In this document: positions 1 to 7,267 of the stretch, piece after piece
Numbering within the stretch: position 1 is the stretch's first letter
Layout of the letters: every line of letters begins with the position of its first letter
Source of the DNA: an uncultured Collinsella sp.
Lineage (GTDB): Bacteria; Actinomycetota; Coriobacteriia; Coriobacteriales; Coriobacteriaceae
Length of the DNA: 11,098 nucleotides
Direction: 5' to 3'
Assembly: GCA_900544385.1 (NCBI GenBank)
Contig: UQVD01000067.1
Span: 1 to 11,098 of the forward strand
Position numbers and translations under genes: made by a program
Notes under the pieces: generated by a model
What the model saw: only the letters and a program-made list of their open reading frames with translations
What the model was told of the DNA's origin: nothing
The model's database searches: none

Positions 1-48
1 CGAGATACTGATCGGTCTCGTGGGCTCGGAGATGTGTATAAGAGACAG
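1..48 (+). other. Illumina/Nextera sequencing adapter (artefact)
   Basis: This is library adapter, not genome. Positions 1-6 (CGAGAT) match the 3' end of the P7 primer, 7-14 (ACTGATCG) are an 8-base i7 index, 15-29 continue the Nextera read-2 adapter, and 30-48 are the 19-bp Tn5 mosaic end AGATGTGTATAAGAGACAG. Genomic sequence begins at 49, which is the transposase cut site of library preparation. The match to the known adapter layout is complete from end to end. The contig therefore ends because the assembler ran into untrimmed adapter. Confidence 0.98.
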
Positions 49-3000
49 GGTCACCGCGTTGCCCAAGATGGTGCCCACGCAGCGGTTGACGTTGGCGATA
101 TCGGCGCGGAAGCGAATCGGACGCAGGTGCGCACGGGCATCGGCCGTATAGGGCACAAACAACGTGGAGTCGAGCGTCTTTTCGAGCTCGCTGTCCGCAG
201 CCATCTGCGGCAGGAAGTGACGACCGTCGGCACCCGGGATGTGGGCACCGAACTCGCAGGTCGCGCTCGCCAGCACGGGCGACAGATCGAGCAGGTTGGC
301 CTTGCGGTTGCCCGGGACCTCAATCTGGCGCAAGCACTCGGGATGGCCGACCATCTCGTCGACGGTGCGGAAGCCCAGGCTCGCCATGACCTCGCGCAGC
401 TGCTCGGCAACAAAGAGCATAAAGTGCTCGACGTGCTCGGGCTTGCCGCGGAAGCCGCGACGCAGGCGACAGTTTTGCGTGGCGATGCCGGCCGGGCAGG
501 TATCCTGCTGGCAGTCGCGCTGCATAAGGCAGCCCATGGAGATGAGCGGCATGGTCGCAAAGCCAAACTCCTCGGCACCCAGCAGGCAGGCGACGGCGAC
601 ATCGGTGCCGTCCATGAGCTTGCCGTCGGCTTCGAGCACCACGCGTGAGCGCAGGCCGTTTTGCAGCAGCGTCTGCTGGGCCTCGGCAAGGCCAAGCTCC
701 AGCGGCAGACCGGCGTGCCAGATCGAATCGCGCGCCGCAGCACCGGAGCCGCCGTTGTGGCCGCTGATCAAGATCTTTTCGGCGGCACCCTTGGCCACAC
801 CGGTGGCGATGGTGCCGACGCCGGCCTCGCTGACCAGCTTGACCGACACGCGTGCGCCGGGGTTGGCGTTCTTAAGATCGAAGATAAGCTCCGCCAGGTC
901 CTCGATGGAGTAGATGTCGTGGTGCGGCGGAGGCGAGATCAGGCCGATGCCGGGCGTGGACTGACGGACCTCGGCGATCCAGGGGTAGACCTTCTTGCCG
1001 GGCAGGTGGCCGCCCTCGCCGGGCTTGGCGCCCTGGGCCATCTTGATCTGAATCTCAAAGGCGCTGCACAGGTAGCGGCTCGTCACGCCAAAGCGCGCGC
1101 TTGCCACCTGCTTGATGGCGGAATTCTTGGAGTCACCGTTAGCCAGCGGGGTCTCGCGGCGCGGATCCTCGCCGCCCTCGCCCGAGTTGGAACGGCCGTG
1201 CAGGCGGTTCATGGCGATGGCCATGCACTCGTGTGCTTCCTTGCTGATGGAACCGTACGACATGGCGCCGGTGTTAAAGCGGCGAACGATGTTGAGCGCG
1301 GGCTCGACCTCGTCGAGTGCCACCGGGGTGCGGCCGCCGGCATCAAAGTCCAGCAGGTCGCGCAGGCGCACGGCACGGCCGGTGCGGTGCAGGCGGGCGC
1401 TGTACTCCTTAAAGGTGTCGTAGCTGTCCTCGCGGCAGGCGGTCCGCAGCAAGTAGACAGTCTGCGGATCGATGAGGTGATCCTCGCCGCCGAGCGGGCG
1501 CCACTTGGTCAGACCCAACGTGGGCAGCTGATCGGGAGCCGGGCTCTTAAGGATAGCGAGCGCGGCGTCGTAGCGCTCATTCTGCTCGCGCTCGACGTCC
1601 TCGACACCCATACCGCCCACACGGCTCACCGTGCCGGCGAAGTACACGTTGACGAACTCCGGAGTGAAGCCCACGGCCTCGAAGATCTGCGCCGAATGGT
1701 AGCTCTGCACCGTGGAGATGCCCATCTTGGACATGATGGAAACGATGCCGGCGGTCGCAGCCTTGTTGTAGTTGGCGATGCCCTGCTCGGCCGTCACGTC
1801 CAGGTCGCCGCGTGCCGCCAGATCGCGGATGCACGCATGTGCGTTGTACGGATAGATGCCACTCGCGGAGTAGCCCACCAGTGCCGCAAAGTCGTGCGGA
1901 GACACGGCGTCGCCGCACTCCACCACGATGTCGGCAAAGGTACGCACGCCGGCGCGGATCAGGTGGTTGTGCACGCAGCCCACGGCGAGCAGCGACGGCA
2001 CGGGCACCTCACCCGCAGCGGCGCGATCGCTCAACACCACGATGTTCACGCCGTCGCGGACCGCAGCCTCAACATCCTCTGCAAGCTGCTTGAGCGCAGC
2101 CTGCAGCGCGCCCTCGCCGGCGTCGCGGCGGTACACGGCACGGAAACGGCGGGTCTTAAAGCCCACGCGGTCGATGGCGCAGATACGCTCGAACTCCTCC
2201 TCGCTCAGCAGCGGACGCTCCAAGCGCACCAGCTGGCAGGCCGTGCGGGAATCCTCGAGCAGGTTGCCGTGGTTGCCCAGGTAGAGCGTGGTCGAGGTGA
2301 CCATATGCTCGCGCAGGGCATCGATCGGCGGGTTCGTGACCTGGGCGAACAGCTGATAGAAGTAGTCGAAGAACGAGCGCGTCTTCTTGGACAGGCAGGC
2401 CAGCGGCGCATCGATGCCCATCGAGGCGAGCGGGGCCTTGCCCTGCTGGGCCATGGGACGCACGACTTCGTCAACATCATCCCAGTGATACCCGAGCTTG
2501 GCCATGCGCACGGCGGCGGGCACCTCGGTATCCTCGGCGGGCGTGGGCGCGACGGGCTTGTCGAGCGCGTCGACGGTCAGCGTCTCCTCGGCGATCCAGT
2601 CGCGATAGGGCTTTTCCTTGGCGTAACGGGCGCGCAGCTCGTCGTTGTAGATGACGCGGCCGCGGGCAAAATCGACCTCGAGCATCTGGCCCGGTCCCAG
2701 ACAGCCGCTCGTCAGGATGTTCTCGGGGCTCACCTCGATGGTGCCCACCTCGCTTGCCAGCATAAAGCGACCGTCGCGCGTCACATAGTAGCGGGCGGGA
2801 CGCAGGCCGTTACGGTCGAGGGCGGCACCCAGCGTGCGACCGTCGGTAAAGGCGATGGCCGCCGGGCCATCCCACGGCTCCATGAGCATGGACTGGTAAG
2901 CGTCGTAGGCGCGGCGCTCCTCACTCAGGCTGTCGTTGTGGTCCCACGGCTCGGGCAACAGCATGGACGCGGCACGCGTAAGCGGGCGACCGTTCATGAC

Positions 3001-3924
3001 CAAAAACTCAAGCACGTTGTCCAGAATCGCGGAATCGGAGCCCTCGCGGTTGATGATGGGCATCACGCGCTCAAGATCATGCTGCAGCACGGGACTGTAC
3101 AGGTTGGGCTCGCGGGCGCGGATCCAGTTGACGTTGCCCTTGAGGGTGTTGATCTCGCCGTTATGGATGATATAACGGTTGGGGTGCGCGCGTTCCCAGC
3201 TGGGCGTGGTGTTGGTGGAGTAGCGCGAGTGGACGAGCGCCACGGCCGTCTTGACGGCGGCGTCGTTGAGATCGATGAAGAAGCGGCGCATCTGCGTGGC
3301 GACCAGCATACCCTTGTACACGATGGTGCGCGAGCTCATGGAGCACACATAGAAGATCTTGTCGCGCAGGGCAAACTCGACGTCGGCCTTCTTCTCGATG
3401 GTGCGGCGGCACACGTACAGACGACGCTCGAAGGCATCGCCGGCGGGCGTGTCGTCCGGACGGCCCAGGAAGGCCTGCAAGATGGTGGGCATGCAGGCGC
3501 GGGCCGTCTCGCCCAAATCGTGCGGGTCGACCGGCACCTCGCGCCAAAAAAGCAGCGGCACGCCGGCCTCGGCGCAGCCCTCCTCAAACACGCGACGGGC
3601 ATCCTCTACGCCCTTGTCGTCCTGCGGGAAGAACAGCATGGCCACGCCATAGTCGCCCTCTGCCGGCAGAATCTGGCCGCACTTTTGAGCCTCTTTGCGG
3701 AAAAAGTGATGCGGAACCTGAAACAGGATGCCGGCGCCGTCGCCGGTGTTCTTCTCAAGTCCCGTGCCGCCGCGGTGCTCCAAGTTGACCAGAATGGACA
3801 GCGCATCGTCCAGAATCTGGTGATGGCGCTCACCGTTGATATCGGCAAGCGCGCCGATGCCACACGCATCGTGATCGAATTCGGGGCGATAAAGGCCCTG
3901 CTGCTGAGCGGAATCTGCCTGCAT
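49..3924 (-). CDS. gltB: Glutamate synthase large subunit, C-terminus missing at contig end
   Basis: Transfers the glutamine amide nitrogen to 2-oxoglutarate to give two glutamates; cytosolic, normally partnered by the GltD small subunit. The open frame gives 1292 codons from ATG 3924, preceded by an AGGGGAGG ribosome site. Residues 1-20 look like a propeptide, with C21 (in DACGIGALADI) as the N-terminal nucleophile of the class II glutaminase. R234 (HSRYSTN) and N255-G256 (HNGEINTLKGN) complete the glutaminase site. The FMN-binding synthase domain includes GEGGHLPG (969-976) and SGHNGG (H1056). C1132, C1138 and C1143 (C-x5-C-x4-C) match the 3Fe-4S ligands. The protein breaks off at the start of the C-terminal GXGXG beta-helix (NRCVGTILGNAVT); family members are about 1500 residues, so roughly 200 are lost. 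The loss comes from the contig end, not mutation. gltD would be expected further downstream, outside the window, but is not seen. Confidence 0.97.
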
Positions 3925-4037
3925 CGCGATCCTCCCCTAAATATTAGACAATCAGTTGAATAGGCATACTAGGAGCATCACCGGCCCGTTGTGTTTCCCG
4001 CCCGTTTCGAAACAATCGCGTAACGCACGCCCTACGA

Positions 4038-4091
4038 GTGGACACCGCCGACCTCAAGGACGACAACAAGGGCCCCAAGTTCGGCCTGTAA
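4038..4091 (+). pseudogene. Possible 3' remnant of an unidentified coding gene
   Basis: Within the otherwise non-coding region between gltB and the transporter gene, this in-frame stretch reads VDTADLKDDNKGPKFGL followed by TAA. The codons are strongly GC-ending (GAC, ACC, GCC, CTC, AAG, AAC, GGC, TTC, CTG), like the real genes here and unlike the AT-richer intergenic DNA. It has no ribosome site and no convincing coding sequence upstream in the same frame. It could be the tail of a decayed or displaced gene, or chance. I cannot name a parent family. Confidence 0.22.
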
Positions 4092-4103
4092 GCTCACCGC
4101 TTC

Positions 4104-4325
4104 AAACATCTCAATCTGTAACAGGAAGACCCAATTTTGGCGCCTAGATGTTACAGATTGAGATGTTTTCGAGAGACAGTTCCGAATGTCTCGATCTGTA
4201 ACACGAAGGGCCGGTTTTTGCAGCTAACTGTTACAGATCGAGATTTTCCATAGGACCATTTCTTCCTGTCTCGATCTGTAACACCTAGGTCCAATTTCCA
4301 TCCCTAGTTGTTACAGATCAAGACA
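4104..4325. repeat. Array of three hairpins: alternating inverted 15-mers with exact 25-bp spacers
   Basis: Six copies of a 15-mer, TCTCRATCTGTAACA or its complement TGTTACAGATYGAGA, alternate in orientation at 4109, 4149, 4189, 4229, 4269 and 4309 (left ends). Every gap between neighbours is exactly 25 bp, so arms recur every 40 bp and the hairpin unit every 80 bp. Hairpin 1 has 20-bp perfect arms (4104-4123/4149-4168), hairpin 2 has 15 bp (4189-4203/4229-4243), and hairpin 3 has 17 bp with one mismatch (4267-4283/4309-4325). The 25-nt loops are diverged but related: they share CC near the middle, a TTT, and CTA close to the 3' end. Runs of three or four T follow each hairpin on the + strand, too short for strong terminators. 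It lies 120 bp upstream of the transporter start. It could be a dispersed palindromic repeat in tandem, a set of protein-binding sites, or a transcribed multi-hairpin leader. Confidence 0.9.
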
Positions 4326-4379
4326 TTTCGGCAACTCCTTTCCCCATCCTATTCAAATACAACAATTTTGTTAGTCTCG

Positions 4380-4400
4380 GTTAACCTTTAAGCCTAAAAC
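4380..4400 (+). promoter_or_regulatory. Candidate metal-regulator operator upstream of mntH
   Basis: The AT-rich segment GTTAACCTTTAAGCCTAAAA lies 46-66 bp upstream of the transporter ATG. Read on the other strand it contains a TTT-x-GGCTTAAAGG core loosely resembling manganese-repressor (MntR/DtxR-family) boxes, but the dyad symmetry is poor. Position and gene function make regulation by Mn or Fe plausible. The sequence alone does not establish it, and no clean -35/-10 pair was found nearby. Confidence 0.25.
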
Positions 4401-4445
4401 GGGTACCCTTTACGGCGTCAAACAAACGGCACGCAGGAGTGCACC

Positions 4446-5702
4446 ATGCTCAACCATCTCAAACAACACTTTGGTTCCCGGCGCACCGGTGGTCACGGAG
4501 GCCTAGACATTGCGCGGCATATCGGCCCCGGGTTGCTCGTCACCGTCGGCTTTATCGACCCGGGCAACTGGGCCTCCAATATGGCCGCGGGCTCGCAGTT
4601 TGGCTACGCGCTGCTGTGGATCGTCACGCTGTCCACGATCATGCTCATCGTGCTGCAGCACAACGCGGCGCACCTGGGCATCGCCACGGGCATGTGTCTT
4701 GCCGAGGCCACGACGCGCCACCTACCCCGCCTCGTCGGGCGTGCGATACTCGGCAGCGCGTATCTAGCCACGGTCGCCACCGCCATGGCCGAAGTCCTGG
4801 GCGGTGCGATCGCGCTTCAAATGCTCTTTGGCCTGCCCGTACGCGCCGGCTGCATCATCGTGGCGGCGGCATCGATTGCCATGCTCATGACAAGCTCCTA
4901 CAAACGCGCCGAGCGATGGATCATCGCCTTCGTAGGCGTGGTAGGACTTTCGTTTTTAGCCGAGCTTGCACTAGTCAAGGTCGACTGGCCGCAAGCCGCC
5001 GCAAGCTGGATCACACCCTGTATGCCCACCGGCTCGGCCGCGATTATCGTAAGTGTCCTAGGCGCGGTCGTTATGCCCCACAACCTCTTCCTGCACTCCG
5101 AGGTCATCCAATCCATGCACTTTGAAGGCCAAGGCGAGCAGGTTATCGAAGAACGTCTGCGCTACGAGCTCTTCGACACGCTCTTTTCGATGGGCGTGGG
5201 CTGGGCAATCAACTCGGCCATGGTCATCCTGGCCGCAACGACCTTCTTTGCGCACGGCATGGTCGTAGACGACCTCGCCGTCGCAGCGGCCACGCTCTCC
5301 CCCATTCTGGGCCCGGCAAGCTCGACCATCTTTGCGGTGGCACTGCTGTTTGCGGGACTATCGAGTAGTGTGACGGCGGGCATGGCGGCGGGCACCATCA
5401 CCGCGGGCATGTTCGACGAGGAATACGACATCCACGACCGACATTCCTCGATCGGGGTGGCGGCCTGCTTCGTCGGCGCAGTGGCGGCGTGCTTGGTCGT
5501 CCCGAATCCTTTTGAGGGTCTCATTTGGAGTCAGGCGCTGCTGTCGCTTCAGCTGCCAATTACGGTCTTTGTGCTCATACGACTCACCAGTTCGCCCCGC
5601 GTCATGGGCAAATACACCAACTCGCGCCCGCTCAACGCGCTGCTCGTAGGAATCGGCGTCATCGTGACGATTCTCGACATCGTGCTGCTAACGGGGATGT
5701 AA
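4446..5702 (+). CDS. mntH: NRAMP-family divalent metal transporter (MntH-like)
   Basis: A proton-coupled importer of Mn2+ and probably Fe2+ in the cytoplasmic membrane, 418 residues, the usual bacterial length. The two metal-site motifs are intact: D38-P-G-N41 in transmembrane helix 1, and A207-x-x-M210-P-H-N in helix 6, whose Met marks selectivity for transition metals over Mg or Ca. The rest is a chain of hydrophobic helices ending in a final membrane segment near 398-418. The ATG has AGGAG six bases upstream (4435-4439). The gene stands alone, divergent from gltB and convergent with the rubredoxin gene. It is flanked by copies of one palindromic repeat, three upstream and half a copy downstream. 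Substrate preference for Mn over Fe is inferred from the family. Confidence 0.93.
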   Translation: MLNHLKQHFGSRRTGGHGGLDIARHIGPGLLVTVGFIDPGNWASNMAAGSQFGYALLWIVTLSTIMLIVLQHNAAHLGIATGMCLAEATTRHLPRLVGRAILGSAYLATVATAMAEVLGGAIALQMLFGLPVRAGCIIVAAASIAMLMTSSYKRAERWIIAFVGVVGLSFLAELALVKVDWPQAAASWITPCMPTGSAAIIVSVLGAVVMPHNLFLHSEVIQSMHFEGQGEQVIEERLRYELFDTLFSMGVGWAINSAMVILAATTFFAHGMVVDDLAVAAATLSPILGPASSTIFAVALLFAGLSSSVTAGMAAGTITAGMFDEEYDIHDRHSSIGVAACFVGAVAACLVVPNPFEGLIWSQALLSLQLPITVFVLIRLTSSPRVMGKYTNSRPLNALLVGIGVIVTILDIVLLTGM

Positions 5703-5731
5703 TTGGGATGGCGTAACTGTCCAGATATAAC

Positions 5732-5772
5732 GTCTCAATCTGTAACACGTGAGACCGTTTTAAACCGTCAGA
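5732..5772 (+). repeat. Partial copy of the mntH-upstream palindromic repeat
   Basis: Positions 5733-5747 match the left arm of the upstream array exactly (TCTCAATCTGTAACA, as in its first unit). The next 25 bp keep part of the loop pattern, including GACCG followed by TTTT, with about 12 of 25 positions equal to the loop of array unit 2. The expected right arm at 5773-5787 is absent. This is half an element, placed 30 bp after the transporter stop codon. Confidence 0.7.
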
Positions 5773-5776
5773 TAAA

Positions 5777-5814
5777 TCAAAAGGGTCCCGGCCGAGAATT
5801 CGACCGGGGCCCTT
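5777..5814 (-). terminator. Intrinsic terminator of the rubredoxin gene
   Basis: Arms 5781-5795 and 5800-5814 form a 15-bp GC-rich stem (two G-U type positions) with a 4-nt loop GAAT. On the minus strand the stem is followed by TTTTGATTT, fitting termination of the rubredoxin transcript 40 bp after its stop. There is no T tract on the plus side, so it is less likely to be efficient for the transporter gene. Confidence 0.8.
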
Positions 5815-5854
5815 GGACAGAGCTATATGTTGTTGCAAGTCGTGTGTCTACGAG

Positions 5855-5998
5855 CTACTCCTCGACAAGCTCAAACTCATCGGGGCCGACGCCGCAGACC
5901 GGGCACACGTAGTCCTCGGGCAGCTCGGGCGTGTCGACCTCAACCTCGTAACCGCAAACGGTGCACACAAACTTATACGTCTTCTTCTCCTCAGCCAT
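5855..5998 (-). CDS. Short rubredoxin, 47 residues
   Basis: A small one-iron electron-transfer protein of the cytosol. Four cysteines, C12-x2-C15 and C32-x2-C35, sit in VCTVCGYE and YVCPVCGVGPDEFELVEE, typical rubredoxin knuckles. The spacing between the two pairs is only 16 residues, against about 29 in classical rubredoxins, so the middle loop is lost. It is still longer than the roughly 12 residues of rubrerythrin-type domains. The ATG at 5998 has AGAGGAG six bases upstream, and a terminator follows the stop. It lies 88 bp downstream of a flavin reductase gene on the same strand, in the domain order of fused high-molecular-weight rubredoxins, so the flavin protein is its likely electron donor. 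The acceptor is unknown; FprA-type flavo-diiron proteins and peroxide-reducing enzymes are possibilities. Confidence 0.9.
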   Translation of the reverse strand: MAEEKKTYKFVCTVCGYEVEVDTPELPEDYVCPVCGVGPDEFELVEE

Positions 5999-6041
5999 GA
6001 TGTTCTCCTCTCGAACGTGACTGCTGGTGTACTTACTTATT

Positions 6042-6069
6042 AGTATATATTCTCAATAACATAATGCAA
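6042..6069 (-). promoter_or_regulatory. Promoter of the rubredoxin gene
   Basis: On the minus strand TTGCAT (6064-6069) and TATACT (6042-6047) are separated by 16 bp and lie 44 bp upstream of the rubredoxin ATG, in a strikingly AT-rich patch. The -10 matches five of six consensus bases. The same patch contains TTATT/AATAA half-sites (6038-6060) that could bind a repressor. This promoter would let the rubredoxin gene be expressed separately from the flavin reductase gene. Confidence 0.55.
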
Positions 6070-6086
6070 GTATTTTTAGAACATTT

Positions 6087-6590
6087 CTAGCCTTGATACG
6101 ACGAGGCTTTGGGCGGCGTCTTGCCCTTTAGCACCTTGTGATAGTAGTCGTACGTCAGCGGCGTCTCGTCGCTCAGGCGCTCGGCATCCTCGACCTCGCC
6201 AATAAACAGCAGATGCGTGCCCACATCCACAGTGTCGATCAAACGGCAGCTAAACAGGGCCGCCGCGTACTCAGGCACATAGGGCATGCCCAGAGCCGTC
6301 TCGCGGGTCTCGTATTTGGCAAACTTGTCATAATCGCTGCTGGTGCGGAACCCAAAGTTACCGATGTAGAGCATGTCGGCAGTCTGATCGATCACGGTCA
6401 GCGCGAACGCTTTGGCCGATGCGATGACGCCCGAGGTGACATTGTCCTTGTTCACGGCAACCGAAATACGCGGCGGCATGGACGTCACCTGCACCGCAGT
6501 GTTGATGACGCAGCCGGCGCGCAACCCGTCTGCCGCAGCGCTCACCACGTACAGACCGCTCGGCATGGTAAAGAACGCAGTTTTGTCCAT
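6087..6590 (-). CDS. Flavin reductase domain protein (FMN-binding split barrel)
   Basis: A 167-residue cytosolic flavoprotein of the flavin-reductase-like family, using NAD(P)H or another donor to reduce bound FMN. The N-terminal part (MPSGLYVVSAADG-like, then INTAVQVTSMPPRISVAVNK at 29-48, N50, T52) is the usual FMN-binding pattern. The C-terminal YYHKVLKGKTPPKASSY (149-165) is typical of flavoredoxins and of the flavin half of high-molecular-weight rubredoxin (Hrb). Start ATG 6590 is chosen because AGGGGAG lies eight bases upstream. The frame stays open further upstream, but that part runs through the smpB terminator and has no family similarity. The next gene downstream is a rubredoxin, so the two probably act as donor and carrier in oxygen, peroxide or NO detoxification. 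That partnership is inferred from order and family. Confidence 0.88.
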   Translation of the reverse strand: MDKTAFFTMPSGLYVVSAAADGLRAGCVINTAVQVTSMPPRISVAVNKDNVTSGVIASAKAFALTVIDQTADMLYIGNFGFRTSSDYDKFAKYETRETALGMPYVPEYAAALFSCRLIDTVDVGTHLLFIGEVEDAERLSDETPLTYDYYHKVLKGKTPPKASSYQG

Positions 6591-6640
6591 AACGATCACT
6601 CCCCTAGCTCGGGTTGGAACCTCATGAATGTATGTACCCA

Positions 6641-6675
6641 CAAAAAAGGCGGCACCCATAACGGACGCCGCCTTT
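6641..6675 (-). terminator. Intrinsic terminator downstream of smpB
   Basis: A perfect 9-bp stem (6645-6653 with 6667-6675, AAAGGCGGC/GCCGCCTTT) with a 13-nt loop. On the minus strand the stem runs into a six-T tract (6642-6647). It closes the smpB transcript 122 bp after the smpB stop codon and 52 bp before the flavin reductase start. The plus strand has only three T after the stem. Confidence 0.85.
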
Positions 6676-6717
6676 AAGACATATGTGTCAGAACAGTAAG
6701 AAAGATGAGACGCCCGC

Positions 6718-6784
6718 AGTTGCGGTGAAATAGGGACTGAATAGCCCCTCAAACAGGCAAAACAGTCCGTATTCCACCGCAACT
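6718..6784. repeat. 67-bp imperfect palindrome downstream of smpB
   Basis: Arms 6718-6739 and 6763-6784 are 22 nt each and complementary at 20 positions (AGTTGCGGTG...GGACTG), with a 23-nt loop. It starts 13 bp after the smpB stop and lies wholly inside the smpB 3' untranslated region, ahead of the separate terminator. There is no T tract, so it is not itself an intrinsic terminator. It shares no sequence with the other two palindrome families in the window. It may be a dispersed repeat, an mRNA 3'-end stabiliser or a small RNA hairpin. Confidence 0.75.
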
Positions 6785-6796
6785 TATACAGAGTGC

Positions 6797-7267
6797 CTAG
6801 CGGTTGCGTTCCTTAAGGGCGCGGTCGATCTCGCGTTGGACATCACGCTTGGCCATGTCCTCGCGCTTGTCGTAGAGCTTCTTGCCGCGACCTAGACCCA
6901 GCAGCAGCTTTACGCGGCCGTCGGTATTAAAGTAGAGCTCCAACGGAACCAGCGCATAACCACGGTTGCGAAGTTTGCCGTCAAGAAAGTCAATCTCCTT
7001 GCGGTGCAGCAGCAGACGACGCCGACGGTCGGGATCGCGATTCCACACGCCACCATGGCTATAAGGGTGGATATGCAGGCCGACGAGCCAGCACTCCCCG
7101 CCGCGGATCAGCGCGAAGGTATCGGTGATCTGGCAGGCGCGCTCGCGAATCGACTTGACCTCGGTGCCACTCAGTTCAATACCGCACTCAAATGTCTCAT
7201 CGATAAAGTACTCGTGATGTGCCGAGCGATTCTTGGAAATGAGTTTGCGCTCGCGCTTACTGGGCAT
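6797..7267 (-). CDS. smpB: SsrA-binding protein SmpB
   Basis: Binds tmRNA and brings it to stalled ribosomes for trans-translation; cytosolic. 156 residues, normal length. Hallmarks are NRSAHHEYFI (13-22), the OB-fold motif GTEVKSIRE (34-42), and the C-terminal KKLYDKRED (129-137) with a basic tail that enters the decoding centre. ATG 7267 follows a perfect AAGGAGG six bases upstream. The frame is open further upstream but only as a shadow of the neighbouring gene. The start overlaps the last 11 bases of the upstream TPR gene, so the two are co-transcribed and probably translationally coupled. The tmRNA gene ssrA, often nearby, is not visible in this window. Confidence 0.97.
   Translation of the reverse strand: MPSKRERKLISKNRSAHHEYFIDETFECGIELSGTEVKSIRERACQITDTFALIRGGECWLVGLHIHPYSHGGVWNRDPDRRRRLLLHRKEIDFLDGKLRNRGYALVPLELYFNTDGRVKLLLGLGRGKKLYDKREDMAKRDVQREIDRALKERNR

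Noticed and set aside
30..48. Natural Tn5-type transposon end
   Set aside because: It is the engineered mosaic end directly attached to the i7 index and P7 sequence of a library adapter.
34..648. Plus-strand open frame starting in the adapter
   Set aside because: Its start codon lies in sequencing adapter and the rest is antisense to gltB.
661..3963. 1100-residue open frame on the plus strand
   Set aside because: It is the codon-aligned antisense of gltB, kept open by GC-rich codon bias. The minus-strand reading has the complete GltB domain order, catalytic and Fe-S residues and a good ribosome site.
4104..4325. CRISPR array
   Set aside because: Repeats alternate in orientation, are only 15 bp, and the hairpin loops are related to each other instead of being unique spacers. 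No cas gene is near.
4439..5125. 228-residue plus-strand frame overlapping mntH
   Set aside because: Out-of-frame shadow of mntH; Arg/His-rich with no domain, whereas the mntH frame has NRAMP motifs and the ribosome site.
6591..6782. N-terminal extension of the flavin reductase to 6782
   Set aside because: It crosses the smpB terminator and the 67-bp palindrome, has no ribosome site and no family similarity; ATG 6590 has a good site.
6676..6796. tmRNA (ssrA) downstream of smpB
   Set aside because: The stretch is far too short for tmRNA and has no tRNA-like ends; only a simple hairpin is present.
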